From: Solen grandis
Lineage: Eukaryota; Mollusca; Bivalvia; Adapedonta; Solenidae
DNA: 64,000 bases
Reading direction: 5' to 3'
NCBI GenBank assembly: GCA_021229015.1
Contig: CM037789.1
Coordinates: 43,452,377 to 43,516,376 of the forward strand
The notes under the pieces are model-generated. The model saw only the letters and a list, made by a program, of their open reading frames with translations, did no database searches and was not told the origin of the DNA. A program made the translations under genes and the position numbers. Of the stretch, positions 12,867 to 23,369 are shown piece after piece (positions within the stretch are counted from its first letter, which is position 1; each line of letters starts with the position of its first letter).

Positions 12867-13040
12867 AAATGTTGTATATGTCACAAAAACTCATCTCCTG
12901 CTCTGAGAGATTGTACTGACCTTGTCATTGTAAAGTGGGCTCAGTGTGATAGATGTATACATTGGACCCATCTACGATTTTGTTCTGATGTTCGCACATT
13001 GAGACGCCACTCAGAATTTCTTTGTCCACATTGTTGTTAG
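11212..13040 (+). pseudogene. pogo-like (Tigger/jerky-type) DDE transposase with C-terminal PHD-like finger, broken
   Basis: Family role: a transposase that binds the inverted repeats and cuts and pastes the element in the nucleus. Visible parts in order: a psq-type helix-turn-helix (NVRKAAKLHKIPDQTLRDRV, about 11287-11345), a CENP-B-like region (QLNILVSELAVRLGKR then the SNRWYYGFMKRW segment), and a DDE_1 core. In the core, the first catalytic Asp of the usual DETG motif is replaced by His (NVHETG, about 11657-11677). The second Asp is present (FLDGHACH, about 11968), as is the third (QPLDVGCFGPFK, about 12069-12105). A GTAAGA donor at 12273 and a TATTATAG acceptor ending at 12489 would define a 217-bp intron. 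Downstream are a poly-Asp run made by a GAT microsatellite (about 12837-12864) and a Cys/His-rich module (CCICHK ... CDRCIHW ... CPHCC, 12867-13037). At least three frame changes (near 11258, 11375 and 11900) plus the lost Asp make it inactive. Confidence 0.85.
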
Positions 13041-13103
13041 AATCATCTTGTTTTCCTCCATTGCATTTTAAATGAATCATTCTAAATAACATTTATATGG
13101 AGC

Positions 13104-13125
13104 GTGTGTGTGTGTGTGTGTGTGT
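13104..13125. repeat. (TG)n microsatellite
   Basis: About 11 GT units just downstream of the transposase remnant, inside the pogo-like element. Confidence 0.9.
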
Positions 13126-15454
13126 TTCTACTTCTTTCATTATAGAGTAATTTGAAAATAAATCACATTTTCCTCCTGGTTCATGTTTTTATCAAAGTTA
13201 TATTAGAACGGAATAATAAAAACATTATTCTATTCTTCTAAATTAAAAGTGCCTACTTGATCATCAAATATTTGTTAGTGTGTTTTTGGGAAACCCCCTC
13301 ATACGTCAAGAAATATGTTATTTTAATAAGCCAGTCAAAATGCACGAATGAAGGAGAACATTGTCAGGTCCTTTAGAAAAGTATGGTTTGAATTTAGGAC
13401 GAAAATAGAGAGTTAATGTAAAAAAAAACTTGCATGCCACATATTTATAAAGATTACACAATTAACTACTTAATAGGAAAATAAAACAAAAGTAATGAAC
13501 ATTTAACATAAACAGACAAAATATGAACAATATTTTTAAAATGCACAAATCAACGCACACTAAGCATATATATAGTCTTACAGTAACTGAAGTGCAATGC
13601 CCAAGTATATGTAGTTGCGTTTTCTGGGCGCGCTTGTATCCGGCTTATTAATTTGATATAATATTTATCATAAATAGATCATAGGTCGAACATATAATTC
13701 GAAGTAACAAAACACTTATATTTTTTGTTGACGACCGTATGTTCTAAACAGTAAATTTGTTTACATATCCAGCTTTTTATGCTAAGTGTAGCACTACTAT
13801 GTTCTTTTTGTGAAAATAAATCCACGGCATTCATTTATATCACCTACACTGTGAAAGCATATTTATATAAATGTAAACAAATGTTTATTATTATTAAAAT
13901 ATTTACTTGTTGTCTCCCTTTGTTTCCTTTCACATGGATTCATCATACGAAACAATTTTATTCATACATCCTTAATACGTGAAAATTTTGAAATTGTATC
14001 AATTGTATCTCGACGAGATACATTCAATATTCTCTCATATCAGGCAAATCCCTTTATCTATCATTTTCGATAATCCGTTTAAGTACACATGTGATGTTTG
14101 TTTAGTACTAACATGAACTAAGAAGCCTTTTTTAAATTATCTCATTGACAGCTTAAGGATTTTAGACTCCATCCCATACATCAAAATTGCTAAGCCTTAT
14201 GGGTGCTTATGTGTTTAAAGGCAATTAACCAAGCATCTATTCTCTTCGAGATATTTTCTGTCCTGGTGATGACAATGCTCTAATTGTAAGAGAAAAACAC
14301 ATGCGAGTATGGCGTCGTAAGCAATACTTAGTTTTCCCAGGGTCTTCTTTTTCCAATGTCTGTTCAATTATACTTTATATGGTATACCAAAGTTTGATAC
14401 GCTTTGATACAAAAAATCAAGATAACTTTTTATCAAAAGCAATATTCGCGGTCACTGTAATTTATTAAAATTTCTCAATGCAGAATTTATATTTATGTAA
14501 AAAGGCTTAAAGGTGATAAAATATGTCTTCTAGCCAATATAATCGAGAAAATAAGGATATGATAAAAAAAATGAATGATGCTGCCATGTTATGTAAATAT
14601 AAAGCAAAATATCAACATGGTGCGATATTTAAGGAAAGATAACCACTTAAACGTGTCTCTATTTACATGACAAACTTATATAGTCTGCAATACGTCTTGT
14701 ATGAACATTTCCCTAGAGATATTGAAGTCTGAAAGAAATATAATTAAAATTTCAGAGATCACGGTAGACAGAATGAAAATAATAACTCAATGCTTGGAAA
14801 ATCGTATTTATTCACTATATGTACCGAACTAGTAAGTAACTTAAATAAAACATAACAGCAGGGTGCATAATATTCCAATATAAACAAACATCAATCAGTG
14901 TTGTTACTTATCATATCTGTCACTAGGCAGTGCTCAATATTATCTTCTTTATTCTATGGCAATGAAACACGTGAACATATTCTTACAAATCTGATCTGTC
15001 AGGACAGCAGTATTAATTACATTTTGTTCATGTGACAAACTTACGAGGCCTACGTTCCTAATATTGATAAGTCTATTTATTAATAGCAAGTTAAATTATT
15101 GCTGATTCATTAAAACGATATTTCTACATACTACTGTTCTCCCAAATACATACCTATCGCCACTAAAGTAAAGATTAAGATAAAAACTTTTATTTACAAG
15201 ATATATCTTTTAAAAAGGGTATTCAGCGGCTAGTCCCTTTAAAAGCCTTTTATTTTCTTAAAAGTAAATAAACCAGCACGGATCATTAGCAAATGAGAAC
15301 ATTACTTTTAAGCACGTGCGCTGTTGTTTTTTTTATTTATTTTTTTATTTCTGATATTCGAAATCCGATGGAAAATCTAGTTTAATAGCCAAAGCATACA
15401 GCTGCTGCCGAAAAAAAACGAGACACTGTTCTATATAAAGTATGTTATAATATA

Positions 15455-15634
15455 CAGTTGAACCTGTATTAGCGGTCACCTGAAATAGGCGGCCAAACTG
15501 CATTTAGTGGTCAATTTTAATATTACGAAACTATAGCAATGTGTTACTTATTTAACCTCAATTTAGTTGTCGACTCTGTTAAGCGGCTGCATTTTCTTGT
15601 TACATTGACTGGCCGTTTTAGACAGGTATGACTG
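15455..15634. mobile_element. mariner/Tc1-type MITE with TA duplication
   Basis: The left end CAGTTGAACCTGTATT and right end ACAGGTATGACTG are inverted copies beginning with CAGT. A TA lies on each side (15453-15454 and 15635-15636), the target expected for Tc1/mariner elements. The length is 180 bp with no coding. Block B has no counterpart to this stretch. A second CAGTAAAATTTCGTTTATTC motif at about 15791 may be the end of another such element. Confidence 0.65.
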
Positions 15635-15931
15635 TATTGATATATGCAAAATCAATTTTCATTGTAAAGCGTGATCATTTATCTACTTTTATCAGTGATT
15701 ATTTTTTTGTGTAAGAATAATGCATGGAATGATAGATCAATATGCTTATTTATAGAACGCATTTATGGACAAGTCGATTTTTACAAATACAGTAAAATTT
15801 CGTTTATTCCGAGGACTTATATGGTAAAATAGAACGTTCGGATAATCGCGGGTTCTAATAAGAGAGAGATATCTCCTTCTTGGTCATCATTTCTTCATGC
15901 ATGCAATGACCGAAAAAAAGGGAAATTTAGT

Positions 15932-16179
15932 TGTTGTATTGGGGTTTACCGTCGCTGCGATAGTATTTCAATCATATAGCGAAGTCCAGCTAATTACTGG
16001 TGGAGGAAGACCCCGAGTACACAGAGGTACCCGGGTAGAACCACCGACCTACCGCAAGCCAACTGGAAGGCTTCCTCACATGAAAAATCCGAAGTCCCTA
16101 CCGGGATTCGAACCCACAGCGGTGAGGGGCTGAGAGATTTGTAATCCACGACTGTAACCGCTTGGCAACGGCGGCCCCA
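15932..16179 (-). mobile_element. tRNA-derived SINE, family 1, copy 2, with perfect 11-bp target-site duplication
   Basis: Flanking direct repeats GGAAATTTAGT at 15921-15931 and 16180-16190 are identical. On the minus strand the tRNA-like head (GGGGCCGCCGTTGCCAAGCG, B box GGTTCGAATCC) is followed by a body ending in CGGTAAACCCCAATACAACA. It is highly similar to copy 1. The Pol III boxes and the perfect target duplication mark it as a LINE-mobilised, relatively recent insertion. Confidence 0.93.
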
Positions 16180-16190
16180 GGAAATTTAGT

Positions 16191-18040
16191 AAACGGGACT
16201 ACAGTATATAGCTAGGCTACTTATTTCAAGACCATCCAATTATTTAATTTCGTAGGAGATATCACACTCATTGTGGTGTTATAGACCTTCTAATGAGATC
16301 TTTCCTTAGGTCAAACAGTAATCAAAGGCTTGACGATCATTTGCAATCAAAATGTTTATGACGCACTACTGTAGCTGCCGACAGGATCATCAATTAGGAA
16401 CTCCTGCATTAATCTATATTTCATACTCCGTTAAGTTTTACATCGCAGTTGAGTGGAGCCACCAACCGATACGGTTTTGTTTCCCATCTCTAAAGAGAAG
16501 ACTTTTATCACTCACCTGTCTCATTCAGACAGTTTGATCTCTTCACTGGCCGTAGCGTTTGATTAATTTCTTGGTTTAAATCAAGTCTTTTTTTTTTCAA
16601 CATCAGAGAAGTTACTTAACGCAAGTCAGTTACTCTACAGCCTATTGCATTATTTTCTAATTCCCGGGACTGAGAAGAAAATAATTCTCCCATCAACCTA
16701 TCAAGTAATCATGCTGGGTGAAAAGCAAAGGCAGAATACAAATCAAGCTTCATCTACAAATTGCAATGGAGTTTGTAAATAAGTTGCAAATCATTTCATT
16801 GCATTCATTTATAATAACAAGCTTTTAATCGAAACATTCCGTACAGCTCATGGGTTCACAGACGGAAACAGACTAATGTTAAATTACATAGAAAATGAAT
16901 TTGTTTTTAAAATATGTCTTTATTTTTCTGCTAAAATCATTGTTTATTTAAACTCATTTATAAGACGATACAATCTATTTCATGGAGAGGAACGATTTCA
17001 TATTGTCTCTCTGAAACAATCTTGACGTTGACTCTGCCCAATTACGTTAAATTGACGTCACTTCGTGAAATTGGAGAACCCTGTCGTGAATTTCAAAGAT
17101 ACAAAAGACACCAAACAGAAAAAAAATGACAAAAATAATAGAATAATAGAATATAAATACAATATTTGGTTGATTTTGTTTTCTTGTCAGATTGTTTCAT
17201 TTCATTCGTTCTCGGCTTGTATTTTTTTTTTTCATTTTTTTTATATGTGTGTAATGAATTTTCGCCTTCGGCTCGAATATTACAAAGAGAAAAAAAAACG
17301 TGTCTTTTCCCAAAACAGGGTAACGCATGATACAGAAATGAAATCAGAATGTAACTATTACTTAGGCGTTGAGTATAACGATAAAGAGTATGATTCTTTT
17401 TAAAAAGAAGCTAATGCATTTCATTGTTTTATCCTGAATGTTATGTTGGACTTTTCGCAATGAAGAGTTCAGTATATGTGATTCACAATAAAAGTCATAA
17501 AAATGGGTGTTATATGTACAAATATGCCTAGTATATGTACTTATAACATAAATGATTGCAGTCTACGTGTTTTAGCCAAGACCGTTTTATATTTCTTGTA
17601 AGCTACTTGAGGATCATGTATTAGTCATACAGAAAGGAATGTTTGAAGTTTATTATAGCACATTAGAGTGAATAACCTATTTTCCCTATAGTTTTAAGGA
17701 AGGGCTATGGTTATCAAATTAGAAATAGAATTGAACTCCAATCTAATCGCACGGCTCACAACATAATTAATTGCATGCTTCATTTAACCATAAAGAATAC
17801 GAAATGTTTTGAATATCTATTTCCGTCACATTAATTTTGTTGTGGAACTTTCCATCCTATTGTATAAATACTAATGAAAAATGTTTGAGATGACAAGAAT
17901 TTGAAATTAATCAAAATGTTTGCAAGAAATTATAATTTTTTTAAGTAAAAGCGGTCCCATTGACAAATTTGTTAGTAGATCTACCCCATGAGTGCCTTCC
18001 CTTGTCATTGCAAACAAAATAGTGTTCTCTGGAACACTTG
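16191..18040. other. AT-rich DNA, no gene recognised
   Basis: A 112-codon plus-strand frame (17065-17403) is Lys/Asn/Phe-rich and contains homopolymer runs; I do not regard it as a gene. Nothing else is supported. Confidence 0.45.
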
Positions 18041-18320
18041 CTGAAGCGTGACGGACAAAGTGTGCTTGGATTGTTTCAATATTTGGACAGTTGCTCAAGT
18101 GGATAGACCTTTACATTTTGCAGTTGAACTTTTGATCTTGACCTTTGACCTACATTTAGTAGGACATGCTTACCTTTTGTTTTGTTTATCTGCTATAACT
18201 GCTTTGAGATTCATTGAATTGCGTCATTATTTGGAAAGTTGCTTAAGTGGATGGATCTCTTCATTATGCAGTTGATCTTGATCTTGGCCTATTTTTGATA
18301 AAATTGTCCGAAGGAAACGT
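18040..18320. repeat. Two ~158-bp tandem units
   Basis: The strings ATTTGGACAGTTGCTCAAGT (18081) and ATTTGGAAAGTTGCTTAAGT (18239) head two similar units. Both continue with GGATGGATCT-like and GCAGTTGA...TCTTGA segments. This is another instance of the nucleosome-length tandem architecture seen at 691, 9377, 9829 and 48895. Confidence 0.5.
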
Positions 18321-18329
18321 CCGTAATAC

Positions 18330-19414
18330 CATCAAAGCTTGTTATACAGATATAGAACTTCACCGTAGAAAATGGCAATAATCACTGTTTTAGATTATTC
18401 GGGAGATAATTCAGAGTTTTCGGGGGAGATAAACAATCAATTTGTGTGTTGTGGTGTAAACGAAAGAACTTCAGTCACTATGTATCTTGTCAATTTGTCT
18501 ATTGTTTTAACAAAGTGTTATAACTGTAAGAATATATTGTCAAGTTATATTTGTATATATTTAGTAGAATGGGTGGCTATTATTAGGATGGGAAAACCTT
18601 AAGGCAGCAGTTTATCTGGTACATGCATAGACACATCTCGAAGGACTCAAAATATGTGGAAACACACATGGCGTAATGCCAAGCAAACTAACGTAATAAA
18701 TAATTGCCTTCGAGGTTTTATCCATAAACAAACTTTGATATTTAGAATTCCAATTCCATGCTACGAATTTTATGCATATATGGACATTATTTGAAGGAAT
18801 TGCTAATACTAAATGGAACATATTAATCAACCAAACAATTTATTTATTTAACTACGCTCAATTAGATAATAAGCTGCGATGAATGATTTGTTTCCATCTC
18901 CAATATATCACAGCTAATGCACTTTTAACTCAGTGTACTGATGTCTTTAATCTGAATGGTTTTCTCTTACAGATTCATTGAGTTTTTCATTGGTTTAACC
19001 AACCCAGAAAAATCGAGCGTATATCGAGTTCTGTTCTTTGTTGCATAAGTCACTTATAAAGAACGCTACCAAAATAGTTCGCGATCTATGATTTTTCTCA
19101 GATTTTTTTTTTTTTTTTTTTTTTTTTGAATATCGAAAAATGAAAGACGTCACATTGACTGTAATCTAGACAATATGTTTAATTTTTACCATTTTGTTCT
19201 GGAGTAGTTGGTGTATTAAATAACTGTGAATGTGTAGAACTACGTGTAAACATCATTATCTGTCATTTCGAAAGAAATTCACATGGGAAATGGGTTACAG
19301 TAATAATATTTATAGAAAAATATATAAAGCTTTTCACAGTATTGCCACGTATCTACGGTTTTACAATATCCTCGCTGTAACATAAAACGCAAAATTCATA
19401 TTCAAATATAATCC
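18330..19414. other. AT-rich DNA, no gene recognised
   Basis: Short open frames at 18372-18602 and on the minus strand at 18612-18830 lack motifs. A poly(T) run is present at about 19105-19127. No other structure is evident. Confidence 0.45.
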
Positions 19415-22400
19415 AGGTTTATAACTTAATCTTTATTAACATTAACATACTTTTTATTTTCTTAAATCATGCAAATATTATATATTTTTAATATATATAT
19501 AACCGTTATTGTTGTTAAACAAAATGAGGAGTGATTATACTGTACGGGGCAATTTAACTTAAACGTATTTCTTTTCCCCTTTGATTACACATATCAGTAT
19601 ATGAGACTAATGTATAATTTGAGAAAAGTTTTGAACTGGAAGCTTATAACTTATATAGATTCCTCTCCAATATAGGGTTTATGTTCACAATTGTAGAGGT
19701 GAATATTAGAATGTTCAGATATTACTAAGTCAACAACATAATACTCTGAATAGAAAATGACTATAAGCAGTATAACGTCTAAAGTGTAAAACCAATCAAG
19801 GACACTTCGCGACACTGAGATTGGAACAGATAATATGACTCCGAACAAAGACACACTATATACGCCAAGGTCTAGTAGACAGTTTGTATATGTTTGGCCA
19901 GTCGCCATTGTCCATTAATTATATCTGAGATGTGATTCTCTGAGAGTTATAAGTAGCACATTACAAAAGCAGGACTCATTATTCCGTCTGCCCTATGCCT
20001 TTAGAGTGTGGGTATCAAAGCGGTAATGACAATTGTATTCTCGAGATGATATGGTGTCTCGCATTATCGTGTAATGTTTATCCAAAACGATGATTCCCTT
20101 AGACGTTTATAAATACCATCAAGAAACAAATTTCGAAACTTGATGGTTATTTTAGAGAAAGAGAGAGAGAGAGTATAGGGGTTTCCATAAAAAAATAAAG
20201 TCAAACCGCATGAACACTGCTGGGCTTGATTAAAAAAACATACGTGATACAAATACGTGATATTGTTCTACGCACTTTTGCACTCTATCGGGAGCCAAGG
20301 ATACACCAAACTATTTTGTATGGTGGCTTTTTGGGACATTTCGTTATTTCGAATTAGCTAGCACGACATAATGAAATTACGACAACTTGAAGTTTTTCAG
20401 TTTTGTCATTGAGCGCGCGACAGAACGACACAACGGCACTTATAATCTCGTCTTGTCGCGCGTAAATTTTGTTCTGTCGCGAACGCCAATAGGAACAATC
20501 TAAACCTTTCAAATGTCATTATTCTGTTCAGTCTCGTGCACGGTTTAAGGTCAAGTGTCGTTCTGTTGCCAATAAGAATGGACGGTACATCTTATTATCA
20601 GTCATCATATTTGAGACTGTCATCTCAGTTTTTCTGTATATGGGTGTGGTCTTTTTTAATTTGTTCTACTAGTATTGTTAATTTTATCATTTTCATTGGA
20701 CTACGGCTCATAAATGTAGTCTAACAGTAACTAAGGTATAATGCCCAAGTATATGTAGTTGCGTTTTCTGGATGTGCGTGCACCTGGCTGAATACTTTGT
20801 TATTAGATTTATGATAAATAGTTAATAGGCCAAAAAAATAATTCAAAACAACAAAATATTTATATTTTTGGTTGACGGCCATATGTTCTAAACAATAAAT
20901 TTATTTACACATCCAGTTTTTTGCTAAGTACTGAAATACTATGTTCTGTTAGTGAAATTAAATCCATAGCATTCATTTATATCAGCCACACTGTGTGTGT
21001 ATATTTATATAAATGAAGAGAGATATGTAGTATTCAAATATTTTTGAGCTGTCTACCTCTGTTTTTCTTCACGTGTATTCATCCGCCCCTGAGCAGGATC
21101 GAATATACGAAACAATTTCATTCTTTCATCCTGTGAAAATTTTAAAATTGTATCATTTCTCGGCGAGATATATTCAATATCCTCTCATATCAAGCCAATG
21201 CCCTCTATCTATCATTCTCGATTTCTCTATAATCCACTTAGGTACGAAGGTGATATTTGTTTAGTAGCAGCATGGACTAAGACGCTTTCCATTATCTCAT
21301 TGATTGCCTAGGGATTTTAGACTGCATCCCATATAATAAAATTGCTTAGACTTATGGGTGCATATATGCTTAAAAGAAATTATCCATTCATCTACCCTCT
21401 TCGAGATATTTTTCAAGTCCTGGTGGTGACTATACTCTAATTTTAAGAGACGCAGTGTCGCAAAATTGTAAATGCTTCATTTTCTAATGTCTGTTCTGGG
21501 AAAACAGCAATTATACTTTACATATTAAACCAAAACGATAAAATTCAAGAGAACTTTTGTTCACAAGCAATAGTAGTGGTCACTGTAATCTATTAAAATT
21601 TCTCAATGCAGAATTGATATTTATGTAAAAAAAAAGCGTAAAGGTGATAAATATGTCTTCTTTCCAATATAATCGAGACAAATAAGGATATGATAAAAAC
21701 TACGACGATAGTGACATGTTGTGTAAATATGAAGTAAAAAAAGGAACACGGAGCGATATTTTAGGGAAGATAACCACATAAGCATGTCTTTATTTACATG
21801 GCAAACTTATATAGTCTGTAATGCGTCTGGTATGAACATGTCCCTAGAGAAATTAAAGTCTGGAAGAAATATAAATTGAACTTTAAGAGAACACGGCGGA
21901 AGGAATGAAAACAATAACTCAGTGCAGGGAAAAAACGTATTTATTCACTATATGTAACGAACAAGTTAGTAACTTAAATATAACATAACAGCAGGATGCA
22001 TATTATTCCAATATAAACAAACATCATGCGGCGTTGTTACTTATCTAATCTGTCAGTAGACATTGCTAAATATTCCCTTTTTCTTTGTTCTATGACAATG
22101 AAACACATGCACATAGTCTTACGGACAGCAGTATTAAGTACACCTTGTTCAAATCACAAACTTACTAGGCCTACGTTCCTAATATAAAGATTCGATATAG
22201 GATATATTGCTGTCCCCTGGCAGACAAAAGATTGCATACGCCTGTTTATAATGAACAGGTTATTCTATTATTGTTTCATCAAAACGATAATTATTTCTAC
22301 ATACTACTTTTTTCCCAAATACAGTACCTATCACCACAAAAGTAAAAGTTAAGATATATACTTTGATCAACAAGAAATATCTTTTATAAAAAAGGTATTC

Positions 22401-22690
22401 GGCGGAAGGCTTAGTTACTAGCTTAGTCTGTTACCATTACATAGCAAACAGTCTGCATGTTGCATACAATTTTCATGCGAAAACTAAATTTACCAACAAG
22501 GAACATTAGCCAATTAGAACAATACTTTTAAGCAGGTGCGCTTGAAAATAAAGTTTTGATGATCTCTGATTGGTCAAAATCCGATGAAAAATCTGGATTA
22601 ATGTTAAAGCAGATCTGGTAAAATACAATGTTCTAATAATCGCGGGTTCAAAAAAAACGAGAGGTATCTCCTTCTTGGTCTAATCATTCC
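19415..22690 (+). repeat. Duplicated block B (direct paralogue of 6935-15890)
   Basis: Block B is the compact copy, about 3.3 kb. It matches block A in the same order and orientation, without A's SINE, composite insertion, pogo-like element or mariner MITE. It has some private sequence, such as about 22410-22500. No coding region is visible in it. The outer edges are approximate and were read by eye from the loss of similarity. Confidence 0.85.
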
Positions 22691-22727
22691 TCCAAACAGG
22701 TGTTTACCTCGAATTAGGTAAAAATCA

Positions 22728-22785
22728 GTCCTCAATTTAGAAAATCAGTCCTCAATATGGAAAATCAGTCCTCAGAATGTCGCAA
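22728..22785. repeat. Short tandem repeat AAAATCAGTCCTCA x3
   Basis: Three units of about 18-21 bp sharing AAAATCAGTCCTCA occur in a row between block B and the receptor gene. No function is suggested. Confidence 0.8.
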
Positions 22786-23369
22786 TTCTGCTGAAAATAA
22801 TAGCTGCGAACATAAAAAATATATATACAAAGGGGAATTAGTTTAATTGGATCAATAAAGCATTCTTGAAGAGGGTATATTTAACTATGTATTAATAGTC
22901 CCGATTCTAAACTACGAACAAACATTTCTTCCCTCCTTGCAGACATTCTTGATAACTACGAGTAGGTTTTCAGTCCTAAAAGCAGTTCAGTATAAGTGAA
23001 TTATTTCCTAAGGCTACTTTCCAATCGAATATAGAAATAGTCTGATTCTGCAAGAATTTGTAAAGCTGAGTGTTATTTTCTGTATCACCGCTCGCTTGAC
23101 GTTGCACGAAAGTAACAACACATATTTGCATAACAGTTGCATACTTAAATACAGCAATAATTCATAACAGCAAGCATCACTGAGTTAAATGCACATAATA
23201 ATGAAGGAATAACGTATCTATACGAATAAAATTCAAACTTTGAAACTGACAAACATGAAACATGTATTTTAGATGAAAATGAATGTAATGGCTGTAATTG
23301 AATGAAAACATTAAAATCTTAGCACAACATTTCAAGCTCAATCAAAAGTGTTTTAATGTTTCGTAGTTA

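Larger units (their letters stand above)
10745..13358 (+). mobile_element. pogo/Tigger-like DNA transposon, degenerate
   Basis: Twenty-base inverted repeats match exactly: TTCTCCTTCATTCGTGCATT at 10745-10764 and its reverse complement at 13339-13358. The left end carries a second near-copy of the motif (TTCTCCTTCATCCGTGCATT, 10762-10781). The element encloses a broken DDE transposase gene (11212-13040), and its ~2.6-kb length suits the family. Block B lacks it, but the extra DNA in A extends to about 13571. The true right boundary may therefore lie up to 210 bp beyond this inverted repeat. A clean TA duplication is not visible. Confidence 0.7.
6935..15890 (+). repeat. Duplicated block A (direct paralogue of 19415-22690)
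   Basis: Collinear matches to block B include 7145-7640 with 19570-20090, 7785-8100 with 20187-20400, 8374-8420 with about 20405-20460, 10496-10735 with 20470-20715, 13572-15400 with 20716-22600, and 15830-15890 with 22632-22690. Shared strings such as AGTAGCACATTACAAAAGCA and AAATAAAGTCAAACCGCATG are long and exact. Overall divergence is moderate, with many indels. A is about 5.7 kb longer because of insertions at 8106-8359, 8421-10495, 10740-13571 and about 15400-15830. The block could be a segmental duplication or two copies of a large repeat family. No coding sequence is shared between the copies. Confidence 0.85.

Noticed and set aside
12691..12894. Minus-strand reading with a poly-His run
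   Set aside because: It is the antisense of the GAT microsatellite that encodes the poly-Asp run of the transposase.
8102..16133. Two similar small proteins (8102-8314 and 15897-16133) with a shared 60-residue stretch
   Set aside because: The similarity is explained by two copies of the same tRNA-derived SINE. The reading is antisense to the SINE and has no independent support.
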